Notes under the pieces: model-generated
The model's database searches: none
What the model was told of the DNA's origin: nothing
The model's input: only the letters and a program-made list of their open reading frames with translations
Program-made: the position numbers and the translations under genes
Assembly: GCA_014526335.1 (NCBI GenBank)
Contig: JACTAT010000045.1
Location: 1,744,386 to 1,808,385, forward strand
Length of the DNA stretch: 64,000 nucleotides
Reading direction: 5' to 3'
Source of the DNA: Chrysaora quinquecirrha
Taxonomy: Eukaryota > Cnidaria > Scyphozoa > Semaeostomeae > Pelagiidae
Part shown: piece after piece, positions 10,439-21,581 of the stretch
Layout of the letters: every line of letters begins with the position of its first letter
Numbering within the stretch: the stretch's first letter is position 1

Positions 10439-12010
10439 ATGTCCAAAAAAAGAGGTGTATAATATCAGTAAAGCACTAAATTTAGTCTTGCTTCCTGATT
10501 GTAACATTTCTGACTTCGAAGATGATAAATCAGAGGATGAAGTAGATGATATAAATCAAATATATCCCTTCAATGATGATGAGATACCTTTGCCTGACCA
10601 TTTTGGTTCCTTTGAATATGAAGTTCAACAAAATATCGACACCTCAAATCATTCCGATGAAGTACAAAGTAGCAGGCCACAGGTTTCCTTTCAGATTGTT
10701 GAGAGCCATGTCACAGATTCCGAACATTCTGAAGATAATGCTGATGAAGATATTTACCAACCAGATGTTGCTAAGCCAAGTAAATTGCCTAAAAAAGCTA
10801 AGACAGGTGCAAAGTACCAGTGGGAAAAGAAGAAAGTAGCTGAGCCAGATACAACATATGAAGGGGAGTTTTCTCCACCACCAGATGTCATTCAGAGTCC
10901 CTTCCAATACTTCAAAGATTTTTTGAGTGATGGATGCTTTGCACAGATTGCACTGCAAACTAATATGTATGCACTGCAAAAAGATGGAAAAGAAATAGAT
11001 GTCTCGAAAGATGAGATAAAACAGTTTTTCGGTATTCTACTATTTACTGGAATATATTCCACTGCAACATATAGAATGTATTGGGAAACAACTTCAAGGC
11101 TTTCACTAATTGCTGATATAATGTCAAGGAATAGGTTTGAAACTATCCGTCGCTATGTCCATTTCAACGACAATACAGAAAAAAAGCCCAAGACAGACCC
11201 AGCATATGATCAAAGTGCGACCTTTACTTGTGGCATTGAAAGAGGGAATGTCAAAATTAGAGCAGGAAGAGAAACATTCAGTAGATGAACAAATGATACC
11301 TTTGAAAGGCAGGAGTACAATAAAGCCATACATGAAGAACAAGCCTCATAAGTGGGGCTTTAAAGTTTTCACAAGGGCTGGTGTATCTGGTCTTGTCTAT
11401 GATTTTGAAATTTATACCGGCAGTGTTATGAAGCTGGATGGTGATCTTACATTCTCTGGTAATGTTGTCCTCAGAATGGTAAAAGACCTACAGCCAAATA
11501 ACAATTATAAAGTATTCTTTGACAACTGGTTCACATCTACTGATCTTCTTGATGAAGTTGCAAAGAACAAAATATGGAGTGCTGCAACAATCAGATCAAA
11601 CCGTCTTAACGGCTGCACTCTTGCTAATGACAAAGTCCTCAAGAAACAAGGTAGAGGAAGCTATGATTCAAAGTCTGGGATCACCATTGTGAAATGGTTT
11701 GATAACAAGCCAGTTCATCTTATTTCTTCCTACGGTGGAGCAGAGCCAATTCGAAGCTGCAAACGTTGGAGTAAGTCTGAGAGGAAACACATTGATGTAC
11801 CACAGCCAAAGATTGTTACAGAATATAACCCACACATGGGTGGGGTGGATTTGTCAGATATGCTCATCGTGCTTTATCGCACTGACATCAGATACAAGAA
11901 GTGGTACACGAGAATTGTATATTACTGTTTTGATCTGGCAGTTGTCAATGCTTGGCTTCTTTATAGACGTCACATGAAGCAGCATGAAGAAAAGAAGTTT
12001 CTCAGAAAAG
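10439..12010 (+). pseudogene. piggyBac-type transposase, frameshifted and 3'-truncated
   Basis: A DDE transposase of the piggyBac family (cut-and-paste, TTAA target). The N-terminus is acidic (ISDFEDDKSEDE). The core spans two frames: 10455-11288, then 11137-12090, switching near 11205-11215. The likely ATG at 10439 is separated from the main frame by another small shift near 10453. The three catalytic aspartates are visible: SVDEQMIPLKGR, VFFDNWFTS and GGVDLSDML. Family similarity stops near 12000-12010 (WLLYRRHMKQHEEKKF), and the last ~27 residues of the ORF are antisense to the flanking virus-like ORF. The Cys-rich C-terminal finger is therefore missing. It splits a minus-strand virus-like element. 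Confidence 0.85.
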
Positions 12011-12091
12011 AAGTTTCTTCGTTCTCTGAAACTTTTATGTCTGTCTTCCTCTTCTTCTCTATTGATGTGCATTCTCTTTGCTGCTCCTAGA

Positions 12092-12150
12092 CATTGTTGA
12101 TCTTCACTTTCATAGGTCACTATCGTTGATCTTCACTTTCGTAAGTCACT
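12092..12150. repeat. 29-bp tandem duplication
   Basis: TTGATCTTCACTTTC followed by RTARGTCACTATCG occurs twice in direct tandem. It lies at the junction of the piggyBac remnant and the virus-like ORF, and brings a stop into the minus-strand reading frame. Confidence 0.7.
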
Positions 12151-12465
12151 ATCGCTCTTCGTTTCATAGAATCTCCCATTGGCACCTTCTTCAATGATTT
12201 TTCTATTTGATCTGCAAACATTCTATTTACTGATAACTGACCAGTACGACTCAAATCTCCTTTCTTAGACTTTTCTTTTTCTTGCCTTAGTTTTTTCACT
12301 CTTTTAGCTATATTACCTGTGTATTTTTCTTTATCACCTTCTTCTTCTTCAGTATTAGTCAATCTATTCAGCAAATCTGCTCTAGAAGTTCTTGGAGTTG
12401 GACAAGACGGCGTTTCACTTGTGCTGGCTGGTGTCCGTTGTCTTTTCTTTCTTTCTTCATGAATA
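12120..12465 (-). pseudogene. Polinton-type Lys/Glu-rich protein remnant (homologue of the ORF at 51287-52285)
   Basis: The minus-strand frame is open from about 12465 to 12120 but has no ATG at its upstream edge. It is rich in Lys, Glu and Arg. It contains FADQIEKSLKKVPMGDS, which resembles LESQIEKTVRKVLSRG in the protein at 51287-52285 of the large element, and it follows the same neighbour in the same order. The C-terminal part is lost to the tandem duplication and piggyBac boundary. In both copies this frame overlaps the end of the upstream gene in a different frame and has no ATG of its own. Confidence 0.5.
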
Positions 12466-12810
12466 CGCTGTATTCACTTTACCGGATTTAATAAGCTCTT
12501 TAATATCAGGTCTTCTAGGAGTTTTTATCTCATTTTTTTTATCACTAATTTTTTTTAATTCACTTTCTTTCTTTCTAAGTTGACGTTTTAATGCTTCTGG
12601 AAATGAATTACTTGACATACCCTCTGATATTAAAGTTTCAGTGATAGGGATCAAACCAATAGGAGGATTTTGTTGCAGATGTGGCTTATTTAAGTAGTTA
12701 ACCATGCCGAATAAAGTAGCTGCATGATCAATTTTACTTCCATTAATAAAAACAGTTTTGTCACTCTTCGAAAAGCGAACATGCTTACTAGCTCTTAAAT
12801 ATCTCAACAA
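12457..12810 (-). pseudogene. Polinton-type coiled-coil protein, C-terminal remnant (homologue of 50454-51338)
   Basis: 118 codons are open on the minus strand, with a TAG a few codons upstream and no ATG, so the N-terminal half is gone. The segment LLRYLRASKHVRFSKSDK, then NYLNKP, then PIGLIPITETLISEGM, then FPEALKRQL aligns step by step with the C-terminal region of the protein at 50454-51338 (AIKFLRKNNIIKFDKND, YLNNPH, PIGLSTIARKMQAEG, FPTELRQIL). This shared block of about 80 residues is the best evidence that 7.5-13.9 kb is a second, older Polinton-like copy in the opposite orientation. Function unknown. Confidence 0.65.
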
Positions 12811-13018
12811 TTCTTTAGTCTATTTAATGACTCCATTGCAAATAACAAAACGTGCAATACAAGCACATATATATATATTAATTTTTATGACATATGTCAC
12901 TCATCTAAACTTTTTCGTGACATGTGTCAATCAACAAAGGCAGGGCAAAGGTCAAGCATTCAAAGACAATATGTATCAGATTTTGAGTTTTAATCTCATA
13001 ATTCAAACGGTTGAAAAA

Positions 13019-13442
13019 CTATGAAGACTTTTTCAACTGTTCATTCATTCTTGCAAAATTATCTGCTTGAATCTGATGCAGAACTTTCCTGCCATAAGCA
13101 ACTGCATCACCTAAACCTTTCACCTCCTCTTTTCCAGCTGCAGAAAAATTTGAAATAGCATCGACTTGGTATACTCTTTTATCGGCATATTCAATGTTTC
13201 TAATTTCTTCTGGCGTCAAAGCAGCAGCTACCCACTCTATTACGCTCCTGGACGAGTCACTCAAGATTATATCATCATCGGTAAGTATATAACATGACTG
13301 AATTTCCAGGACAAAATTCACTAGAAAGTTTTTTTATTTCCAAAACTCTCCCTCTTGAAGCTCTTTGCAATAAAGAACTTTTTAATTCATCAGCAGCTTT
13401 TTGATCAATTACACCTATAAATAAGCTAGTCTCTCCTGGCAT
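13019..13442 (-). pseudogene. Virus-like hypothetical protein, frameshifted
   Basis: An ATG at 13442 opens a frame (MPGETSLFIGVIDQK, then SSLLQRASRGRVLEIKK) that stops after about 60 codons. The frame at 13321-13019 then continues (ILTDDDIILSDSS, EEIRNIEYADKRVYQVDAISNF, NFARMNEQLKK) and overlaps it. One single-base shift near 13320 explains the break. It sits between the basic protein (13855) and the coiled-coil remnant (12810). No recognised family. Confidence 0.5.
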
Positions 13443-13529
13443 CTTGTCAGCCTAATTTCTGAATGCAGAATGACTAACTAAGCCTACTAATCTCCCTTAT
13501 ATCACTTAATTTTGTAAGCTTTTTTTAAT

Positions 13530-13855
13530 ATTTATAAAAAACTTCTCCAGTCGATTTTACAATAGTAACTCTTCTAGAAGGTGGTAGTGGAGCAGGATTA
13601 TATGCCATACACCTTGCTGTCTCAGGAAATGGTGATAAAAATTTAGCACTATGTTCTCCATAAAAAATTATGATGGTGATGATGATGATGATGACGTTTT
13701 TGTTTTTTTCTCGCATTTCTATAAGCCTTAATATTCCTTTTTCTACCTCCACGTTTCAGTTTATTTGTCATCATTGACTGCTTATCCATAGCTAATGGTT
13801 CACTACCTTCTTTCAATACTCTTCCGAATAAATTCGCTCTCTTATAAAGCTTCAT
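13530..13855 (-). pseudogene. Small basic protein with His tract, shifted at a CAT microsatellite
   Basis: The ORF from 13855 starts with ATG and encodes a Lys/Arg-rich segment (LKRGGRKRNIKAYRNARKKQKR), then eight histidines from a CAT/ATG microsatellite at ~13672-13696. After the microsatellite the sense-like frame changes to a Pro-rich tail ending near 13530 (FPETARCMAYNP, PPSRRVTIVK). Its position matches the small basic protein at 50166-50444 upstream of the coiled-coil gene in the large element, so it may be a basic core-type protein. The positional homology is inferred; the sequence match is weak. Confidence 0.45.
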
Positions 13856-13922
13856 CCTTAATGGTCCTATTTAAATACTCTATTAAAATTCTTACTAACT
13901 CAGCAACTTTATAGCAAAGACA

Positions 13923-15060
13923 TTGGAACTTTTTCAGTATGAGATCAAGAAAGAAGACATCGACATAATTCATCAAGTTGGGAGGCGCGACCACAAGTCT
14001 AGGCCGATTTTGCTCAAGTGTCTTTCGCACAAAACAAAATCAAAGATCATGAAGAACAAAAAGTCGGCAGAAAACATAAAGATATTTGAAGATCTGGCAC
14101 AGGGAGTAAAAAATATTTTTGAAGAGCTAATATCAAAAAAACAACTGCTGGGAATCGATGTTGACGGGAAGGTGAATGGTAAGATAAAATATAGATGTGT
14201 TGGTAGTGAATGGGTCCATTCGATTCTTTCTTATTCTGATTATTATGACGTAACAAAAAAACAGTTTAGATTACTTTTAGGATCTTTGCTGAGATGCCTC
14301 TATTTTAGATGATGTTATAAAGGATTATTCTGATTCTATACATGTGGTAAATAATGCAAAGGGGGATAGAAATACGAAATCGCCTCTTTCAAAGCCCCTC
14401 CGGGTATGTGCCTGGAATATAAATGGGATGCGAAACTCGTCTGTGAATAAAATTAAAATGTCTGATGTGAGAAATCTGTATGAAATGATAGATAACAACG
14501 ATTTAATTTGCTTCTCCGAAACATGGCGTGACAAAAGTGATTCTCTCAATTTCGATAATAATTTTGTGGAATTTCACTTCCCGGGTAGTGGAAACTTTTG
14601 TGGCGGCAGAGCTTCGGGGGGAATTTCTCTCTTAATGCGTAATTCAATTGTTAAATCCTGTTCAGTTATTCAAAATGACAGCTTTCATGTTTCGTGCCAC
14701 ATTAGCAAAGATGCCTTTGACTGGGATTCAGATTTGTATATTTGTTTTCTTTACATGCCACCTAGCACTACTAATTGGGTTAAATCTGACCAGTCTCTCT
14801 TTTGATACACTCCAGAATGAGTGCACAATTTATGAAAACAAGGGTGGGTTTTTCTATTCGGTGACTTTAATGCAAGAACCGGTGAAAAGGATGATTTCAT
14901 TAAGAATGACGAAGTTGATGAATATTTGCCAACTGATGATAATTACCATCCTGACGCTGCTGGATAAACAAAAACTGAAGATAAGCTAATTAACACTAAT
15001 GGTAACTCTCTAATTGATTTCTGTAAATCCACGGTTTCCGTATTCTTAATGGGAGAGTTC
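13923..15060 (+). pseudogene. Non-LTR retrotransposon remnant: ORF1-like tail and endonuclease domain
   Basis: The 13923-14312 part resembles the C-terminal domain of L1-type ORF1 proteins (IIHQVGRRDHKSRPILLKCL, then IFEDLAQGVKN). It is followed from 14344 by an APE-type endonuclease domain: AWNINGMR, CFSETWRD, YMPPSTTNW, and, after a frame change near 14840, a GDFNARTG-type motif around 14860-14885. Further in-frame stops follow (about 14965), and the match ends near 15050 before any reverse transcriptase. APE endonucleases nick target DNA to prime reverse transcription. This piece is 5'- and 3'-incomplete and inactive. Confidence 0.7.
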
Positions 15061-15334
15061 AATAAACAAACCAAACAAACCTTAAACAAACCAAATATTC
15101 CAACCTGATAGATCCTGATAAGGTCATTTTCAACTTTTTTCATACTCTCTCAATGATACTGAAAACGAGTTTTATCCAAAGGTCTTCAGTTTTGAGTAGA
15201 TTCCAATAAGTTAGATTATTGCTCTTTTCTCACACCCTTTAAAAATTCTATTGTGAAATTACACTTGAAATTATAAAAGCTAAAGTTAAGGATATCGCAC
15301 TGTCGTCTTATCATTCTTGCAACATTGGTAGTGA

Positions 15335-15826
15335 ATGTAGTAATCACACATGTTTCGTTGCCTTAAACACTTAACCAAGGAACCCAATATTGTCATCTGC
15401 AAGCCTGATAAGGAGAATGGAATGGTCATTCTCAATAAATCTGATTATATAAGCAAAGTTGATTCCATTCTCTCTGACTGCAGTAAATTTAAAAAGCTTG
15501 ACTCTGATGCTTTAGATCTTTGCATTAAACGTGAAAATAAACTTATTCGCTTTCTCAGGGATAAACTGCTCAAGGATAAGGTCATCTCACAGGATATTTA
15601 CAACTCTCTCTTTACAACTGGTAGCAACCCTGGCATCTTGTATGGTCTTCCTAAAATTCACAAAGACCACTGCCCTGCTCGTCCTATCTTATCAGCCATA
15701 GGCACGTATAATTACAAACTAGCTAAATTCGTTGTCTCCATTCTTAGGCCTTATACCATCAATGAGTACACGGTTAATGATTCTTTTTCTTTCGTTAGTG
15801 AAATTACTTCTACTGAAATTACTTAA
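15335..15826 (+). pseudogene. Penelope-like element reverse transcriptase, N-terminal half
   Basis: A 158-aa frame shows the front part of a Penelope-like reverse transcriptase: NIVICKPDKENGMVILNKSDY, GILYGLPKIHKD, RPILSAIGTYNYKLAKFV and NDSFSFVSEI. The catalytic YVDD block and the GIY-YIG endonuclease are absent; the frame stops at 15826 just before a palindromic insertion. The C-terminal half of a similar element is present separately at 53.8-55.1 kb. There is no clear start codon context, as expected for a fragment. Confidence 0.8.
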
Positions 15827-15888
15827 CAAACAATTTCAACCTAAGGTTACTAAACTTGGCGTTTACTAAGGTTACTAAGGTTACTAAA

Positions 15889-16047
15889 CTCAGCTGCCTT
15901 TTGACTTGATACCATTTAACTTGCAGCCTTCTGAACTTTCGCTAGAGTCCGGGGAGGTTAGCACCCCATGGCATCCCACAACCTCCCGGACTCTAGCGAA
16001 AGTTCAGAAGGCTGTGTTAAATGGTATCAAGTCAAAAGGCAACTGAG
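15889..16047. repeat. 159-bp palindrome with a core hairpin shared with 63.37 kb
   Basis: Nearly perfect inverted arms of about 75 bp meet at CCATGGCATCCC. The inner core (TGAACTTTCGCTAGAGTCC, then GGGGAGGT on the left) recurs almost unchanged at the centre of the palindrome at 63239-63505, while the outer arms differ. Just right of the palindrome, 16051-16083 matches the distal arm of the 63-kb copy (ATCTTGTCTT, then AAGGCTAA, then CTGGTACT). This looks like a foldback or palindromic mobile element. Confidence 0.8.
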
Positions 16048-16093
16048 TGGTATCTTGTCTTTCAAGGCTAAACTGGTACTGATGTTTACCCGC

Positions 16094-16142
16094 ATCATGA
16101 GTGTCAAGGTAAAAGGCTCACCCGCATCACGGGTGTCAGGTT
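16094..16142. repeat. Short direct repeat (CCCGCATCAYGRGTGTCA)
   Basis: Two direct copies of ACCCGCATCAYGRGTGTCARG lie about 36 bp apart in the tail of the palindromic element. No function is evident. Confidence 0.5.
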
Positions 16143-16234
16143 AAATCATTTCTAGTCTCAAATCTCTATTACTAAACTCCTTAAATGCAAATTAGGTTGC
16201 CCCTTTGTTGTGGCCCATTGTTCAATTGTGCACA

Positions 16235-16410
16235 AAAGGCTTTTTCCCTGGGCCACCTAGAAATGCCCAGGTAGTGCATGCGCTATTTTTCTAAATGTTT
16301 TGAGAACCAAAAGATAGTTAAAATCGGCCTCAAAAAGTTTCGTTTTTAATGGCGGCCATCTATTATGTTCTTTTCAGTACATGCAGAGTGATTCTTTTGT
16401 CCTGCGGTAA
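16235..16410. mobile_element. Dispersed repeat R, second copy at 62.07-62.28 kb
   Basis: From AAAGGCTTTTTCCCT through ATGGCGGCCATCTATT to GATTCTTTTGTCCTGCGG this stretch matches 62070-62282 in order, with substitutions and small indels. Both copies lie within about 1.5 kb of the palindrome with the shared core, so R and the palindrome probably belong to one element family. The ATGGCGGCCATC motif resembles a YY1-type site; this is only suggestive. Confidence 0.7.
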
Positions 16411-16494
16411 TTTGTCATGCTTACTAAAACGCCGAACCACCCGAAACGATCGAAAATCAGCCAAAATCAGGCAAAACGACCCATGATCGAGTTA

Positions 16495-16994
16495 NNNNNN
16501 NNNNNNNNNNNNNNNNNNNNNNNNNNNNNNNNNNNNNNNNNNNNNNNNNNNNNNNNNNNNNNNNNNNNNNNNNNNNNNNNNNNNNNNNNNNNNNNNNNNN
16601 NNNNNNNNNNNNNNNNNNNNNNNNNNNNNNNNNNNNNNNNNNNNNNNNNNNNNNNNNNNNNNNNNNNNNNNNNNNNNNNNNNNNNNNNNNNNNNNNNNNN
16701 NNNNNNNNNNNNNNNNNNNNNNNNNNNNNNNNNNNNNNNNNNNNNNNNNNNNNNNNNNNNNNNNNNNNNNNNNNNNNNNNNNNNNNNNNNNNNNNNNNNN
16801 NNNNNNNNNNNNNNNNNNNNNNNNNNNNNNNNNNNNNNNNNNNNNNNNNNNNNNNNNNNNNNNNNNNNNNNNNNNNNNNNNNNNNNNNNNNNNNNNNNNN
16901 NNNNNNNNNNNNNNNNNNNNNNNNNNNNNNNNNNNNNNNNNNNNNNNNNNNNNNNNNNNNNNNNNNNNNNNNNNNNNNNNNNNNNNNNNNNNNN
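16495..16994. other. Assembly gap (500 N)
   Basis: Exactly 500 consecutive N. The round length suggests a placeholder, so the true distance and content are unknown. The ORFs drawn through it are artefacts. Confidence 1.
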
Positions 16995-18900
16995 ACAGTC
17001 GAATTGGGTTCTCTACCTTCTTCTAGTTTAGGTGCTGTAAATGAGTGAAACAAAAGTCTGTATTAGAAAATGAGTTTTATTTTAAAACTTGATGTGAGAG
17101 ACATCAGTAGATAGAGAAAGCCTTGATCTACAACCCTATCTAAGTGTTTTTGTGGAGCAGTCTTGCATTTTGTAGAAAATTTTTATTTTCAGACAAGAAT
17201 TATCACTCATGCTTTCAGTCAGGTCCTGTAATTTTTCCAGTTTACTTACTCTAAATCCCTGAAACGAAAGTCTGTAACATTTTTGTCATCTCTGTTAGAC
17301 ACATGAATAGAAAGAAAGAAAAGTTACCAGAGGGATGATCACTTTGCTAATATTTTAGCTGCTTCACACCCACCCGCCAAACCCGCATTAAATCGTGAGT
17401 TAAGATGCTGTGTTACTTTGTGGGTTGCTCTGTGACAGTAAAGATGTATGCCGTGTACATTGTTTGGTGAGCATATGTTGAAACATTTGCAGAGTTACGG
17501 GCAAGAACTGGAGGGGCTGGGATTATGTAAGTATATTATCTCTAGTTATGTAAGAAGTAAAGTTTGTGTGCTAACCTCTTTCGCCTTTTTTATACCTCTG
17601 CCTTTAATTGCTTCCAGGAGATCAGAAGAAATAGGATCGTCTTCCGCAGATATATCTTTTCTTGCCATATTGAGAATCAAAAAGGTTTAAATGTCATTAG
17701 TTAAAGCTCTGTTTACTCTGAACTTTTTTAAACTAATAAAGCATCATTTATATCCGTTATAATTTATAATTAATAACAATGTTTCCCTTTAAATTCAATT
17801 CAATTCAATTCAATTAATTTTATATTCAGCAACAAGATTACAATTTTGTGTTTACCAATAACAACAATAAGAGCAATAACAATAAGAGAACTTTGGAAGT
17901 TTGAGACATATGAATTATGGGTCAAAATTAACTATAAATAGATATCACAAGTTGTCAACTTCAGATGAATTAGTTATGCAAGCTACTTTATTACAAGTTA
18001 CTGCATGTCTTTCCTTTAGAAACATTAGGACAAAATGGGATGAACGTCATTCATAATTAAGAAGTAAAAAAATTAACAAGGTTTTACTAGTTTCAATGGC
18101 TTTTCCTTCAAGTCGCCATTTCTGGGAAAATTTAATAAAAAAATAAACAATTTAATAAAATCAAAAATTAGGGAATGCAGCTCAGTTGAAATGCAAATGA
18201 TCAACTAGCTTCTAACAGCTTTTGGAAAACTTGAAAGCGGGCTGTTTGATTGAAAGTCTTAGGTTTCAGTTTCAGTTCCAGTCTCAGCGTTATCAAGGTG
18301 AGGTATACAATAATGGATTTCTTGGCTATAACTTTTAGCTTGTTCTACATACTTATAGATTAACATTTTAACCTATCAGCCCTATTGTTTAAAATTTTTG
18401 CTTTGCATTCTTGTTCCTACCACAGACTTGATTGAATGTATTTAGATTTGCATTAAAAAGAGAATGTAGTCTAACAGTGCAACTAAATTTTGTCACCTTA
18501 GCCCATTTTTATGTTCGAAGAATTTCGAACATATTGGTGTGGGGTGGCGTGTCACTAACTAACTAACTAGCTAACTAACTAACTCACTTACTAACCAACG
18601 CTTGAACAATGGAAAACGTGTAACAGCTTGAACAATGGAAAACGTGTAACAATAGTATAAGCATCTCAAGAATGCTCTTTAAGCCATTATCTCGGCAATT
18701 GATGGGCAATTAGTGGTTGGCTTTTCACAACGGCGGCCTGCAAACGGCTTTGTCAATCTTAGGTCATGTGACAATATTTCACTATGAGTCATTGTTGTTT
18801 ACTTAATAAACGATGGCAAATTGCCACATTGGTTTAGTTAATGACATTTCAAACATTCTAATCATCGATCATAGAGTCTGGGCAAGGGCGGTAATTTCAA
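16995..18900. other. Noncoding stretch with microsatellites
   Basis: No gene recognised. It contains an AATTC microsatellite (~17788-17815), an ACTA/ACTAACT microsatellite (~18555-18597), a 27-bp tandem duplication (AGCTTGAACAATGGAAAACG type, ~18600-18655), and a 9-bp-arm inverted repeat (ATGTTCGAA / TTCGAACAT) near 18512-18533. Confidence 0.6.
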
Positions 18901-18917
18901 AACACTTTTCAAAGCAA

Positions 18918-19340
18918 ATCGTCATCATTCTCATCATCATCATCATCATAGTCATCATCATCATCATCATCATCATGATTACCATCTTTGACGATGTGGC
19001 TGTGGCAAGATCTCAAGGAACGGCACCACCACCACAAACACCCCTACAACCATCACCACAGCCACCCCTATCACCACCACCACAACCACCCCTACAACCA
19101 TCACCATGACCACCCTTATCACCACGACCGGCCCCCATCATCACCACCACCACAACCACCCCTACAACCATCACTACGATCACTCCTATCACAACCACTA
19201 CAACCATCACTACCTTCAGCACCACACCCACCCTACCACCACAATCACCCCTACCAACCAGCATCATGGTCATCGTGGTCATCAACATCATCATCATAAC
19301 CACCACAATTATCATAATAATCATTATCGTCATCATTGTG
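18918..19340. repeat. CAT/CAC low-complexity block
   Basis: It begins and ends with ATC trinucleotide runs. The middle is an imperfect minisatellite of CACCACCACAACCACCCC type. The resulting His-, Pro- or Ile-rich ORFs in several frames are composition artefacts. Confidence 0.85.
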
Positions 19341-19349
19341 CATACCGAT

Positions 19350-20950
19350 AAATATCTTTCAACATTTGACCGAAAAAGCTATATTCAACCAGAGTGGTTC
19401 TTCGAACATGCCCATAGGGCCCCTATGTTCATTCATGCTTCACCAAAGCTTTGCAGGAAGATTTTAACACAACAACTGTCTAATTTAGTCATCCCCATTT
19501 GATCATTCATCAAATGCAAAGAATTCACTAGTTGATTCATAATAAACTGAAATTACAGCTTATTATTATCAGAATATCTTAATGCACTGTACAGATTGAT
19601 ATGTTGCAAAGTGATGAATCGAAGAACTATTCTGGGACCAAACCACATCATAAACTAAAAGAAAACCTTCAAGAAACATTGCAATTTTATTACAAGATTG
19701 TCACTTTGCCTAGGTTCAACTATGCAAACATTAGACAATCTTAGTTCTCTTTTTTTAATTTAACATGGCTTAATGAATCAAAAGTCACTACTGTTGTTGC
19801 ATGTCTGTATGGTAAAGTAATATAGGTTTTTTGGGTTTTTTAACATTTGCAAAACATTCTTGCATAGTTCTACTCAATTGATGACTTTGCAAGCACAGAA
19901 TTCCCAATAACATTTTTGGATTATATCCAACTGTGTATTTGCATTTCTATCATCAATACTGAATCTTGTTTAATGGACAGGTTATGGAAGCACCTATAAG
20001 TAATCTTAATTTTTCATAGTTTGTAATAATTAATAATACTTGTAATATTGATAACAGTACAATAATTTTCCTACCAAACATCATATGGTGGAACTGGTTG
20101 CTGTTCTATTTAAAAAATTCAGCCCTCAATTAGTTAATTCAGGTCTGTCCTGTTGTTTGTACTCTAGGGAGTTTCAGATGAGAGTGGCTTTGATAGTGAC
20201 TCCATAACGTAGCTCCATTTGTGATACCACTTGCCTTATTTTCAAATCTAAGCTAACCTCATAATCTCTGCAATGCTTTGTTCGTTAGTTATCATTTTCT
20301 AGGAGGTCTTGCTGCTTAAAATTGACTCAAGAATAACTCCTTGACCTCTATGCTAATCATTTGCTAAGGAGGATAGCAAAGTTCATAATCATTCTCAATT
20401 GGAGTCTTTATACAATTTCAATTTCAATTTTCAATTTCATTAATACATCACCCTCAGGGGGTCTAATAGTTTACAATTTAAACGTACTTAGCTAACAATA
20501 AAGTTATTTAAGATACGAATTACAAACTTGCAAAATACAGAGTAGAAATGACTATCATAAGTAACTTAAGACAACATACTCACATTGAGTTAAAGCTTAC
20601 ATACTACTTATGTCTAATACGTGAAGATCATTATCAATATGTTATATATTATATTTTAAAAGCAATTGTATCTCTAAAACTAAGCATTAACTTGAAAATA
20701 TTGTTCTTTTTCTCTTTGTAACTGTGATAAATATACAAACTCAGCTAAATATGCTATCTTTTGTTAATTTTCGGAATTCAAAGTTGTTTTAAATATGTCT
20801 ATCTTTTCTGTCTCAGATAAAGATTCTAAGTTACCTATTTTTAAATTTATCTTAGAGAGGAATTTTTCTCTTTGGCTACTATTCATAGCAGTAGTATATA
20901 GGGAGGGTTAGCCCCGGGCAAATTTTAGATTTAAGAGTTAAGGCCCCTGC
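19350..20950. other. Noncoding stretch, no gene recognised
   Basis: AT-rich, with a short AATTTC repeat at ~20400-20440 followed by ACATCACCCTCAGGGGGTC, which could be the end of a dispersed repeat. No ORF above background. Confidence 0.4.
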
Positions 20951-21205
20951 GTAAGAAGGAACCAGTTTGCTTAAAGCGTTTTGGGTTAGTTTGAATGGAT
21001 TTGGTGGCGGCAGGCAGCCTAGGATTATAGTGTTTGGTTTTGGTTTAAAAGGAATGAGGAGATTTGGGTGTAGTGTTACAAGAAAGCCGCGGGATTTGCT
21101 TAAAAGGATTTGGGAAGTTTTTGGTGCGGTAAAAGGTGGAAGGAAGTTTGGTGAATAAAAGGAGATGGTAAATGTTGCTAGTTGCTTATTTGAGTGAACA
21201 ACAAG

Positions 21206-21574
21206 ATGGGAAATACAGGAAGTACGGAAAATATAAACGATCAGTGGAGCTGCAGGCATAAGCAGACGGAAATATATGAAGAGGTGATGGATTGTTTAAA
21301 AGAATTTTTCTTTGCCAAATGTCGTGGATATATTGCAAGTTCGTGTGAAGCTGATAGCGCGATAAGTTATTTTATCGATAAACTATCTGAAGATAAGAAA
21401 AAGAAAATGACCGAGGAATTGGAAAATTGTCAACAATGTTTTTATAGTAATGATTTGGATTACAGGAATCATGCAGAATTGGCTGGATTGAATGACGAGG
21501 CTAGTTATAGACTTGACGAGTGGCATAAAGAACAAGATGAATTGGATAGAGAAAGAAAAAGATCGGAAAGATAA
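21206..21574 (+). CDS. Predicted N-myristoylated virus-like protein
   Basis: 122 aa from the ATG at 21206; the longer frame from GTG at 21194 is less likely. The N-terminus MGNTGSTE fits the N-myristoylation consensus MGxxxS, so membrane targeting is likely if this is the true start. The middle is Cys- and Asp/Glu-rich (FFAKCRGYIASSCEAD, ENCQQCF) and the C-terminus is a charged helix. It is the first of five closely packed plus-strand ORFs. The stop at 21574 lies 7 nt before the ATG of the next ORF, whose frame overlaps it. No family recognised; virus-like by compactness, composition and proximity to the minisatellite shared with the Polinton. Confidence 0.5.
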   Translation: MGNTGSTENINDQWSCRHKQTEIYEEVMDCLKEFFFAKCRGYIASSCEADSAISYFIDKLSEDKKKKMTEELENCQQCFYSNDLDYRNHAELAGLNDEASYRLDEWHKEQDELDRERKRSER

Positions 21575-21581
21575 AAGGACG

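Noticed and set aside
16417..17053. Long ORFs on both strands across the N gap
   Set aside because: They are translated through 500 N and have no real sequence in the middle.
18813..19502. His-, Pro- and Ile-rich ORFs on both strands
   Set aside because: Products of CAT/CAC microsatellites; every frame looks open because of the repeat.
20879..21259. Opposing ORFs at 20879-21259 (minus) and 20967-21158 (plus)
   Set aside because: Non-ATG or shadow frames with no motif. The plus frame is Gly/Arg-rich and could be coding, but I have no support for it.
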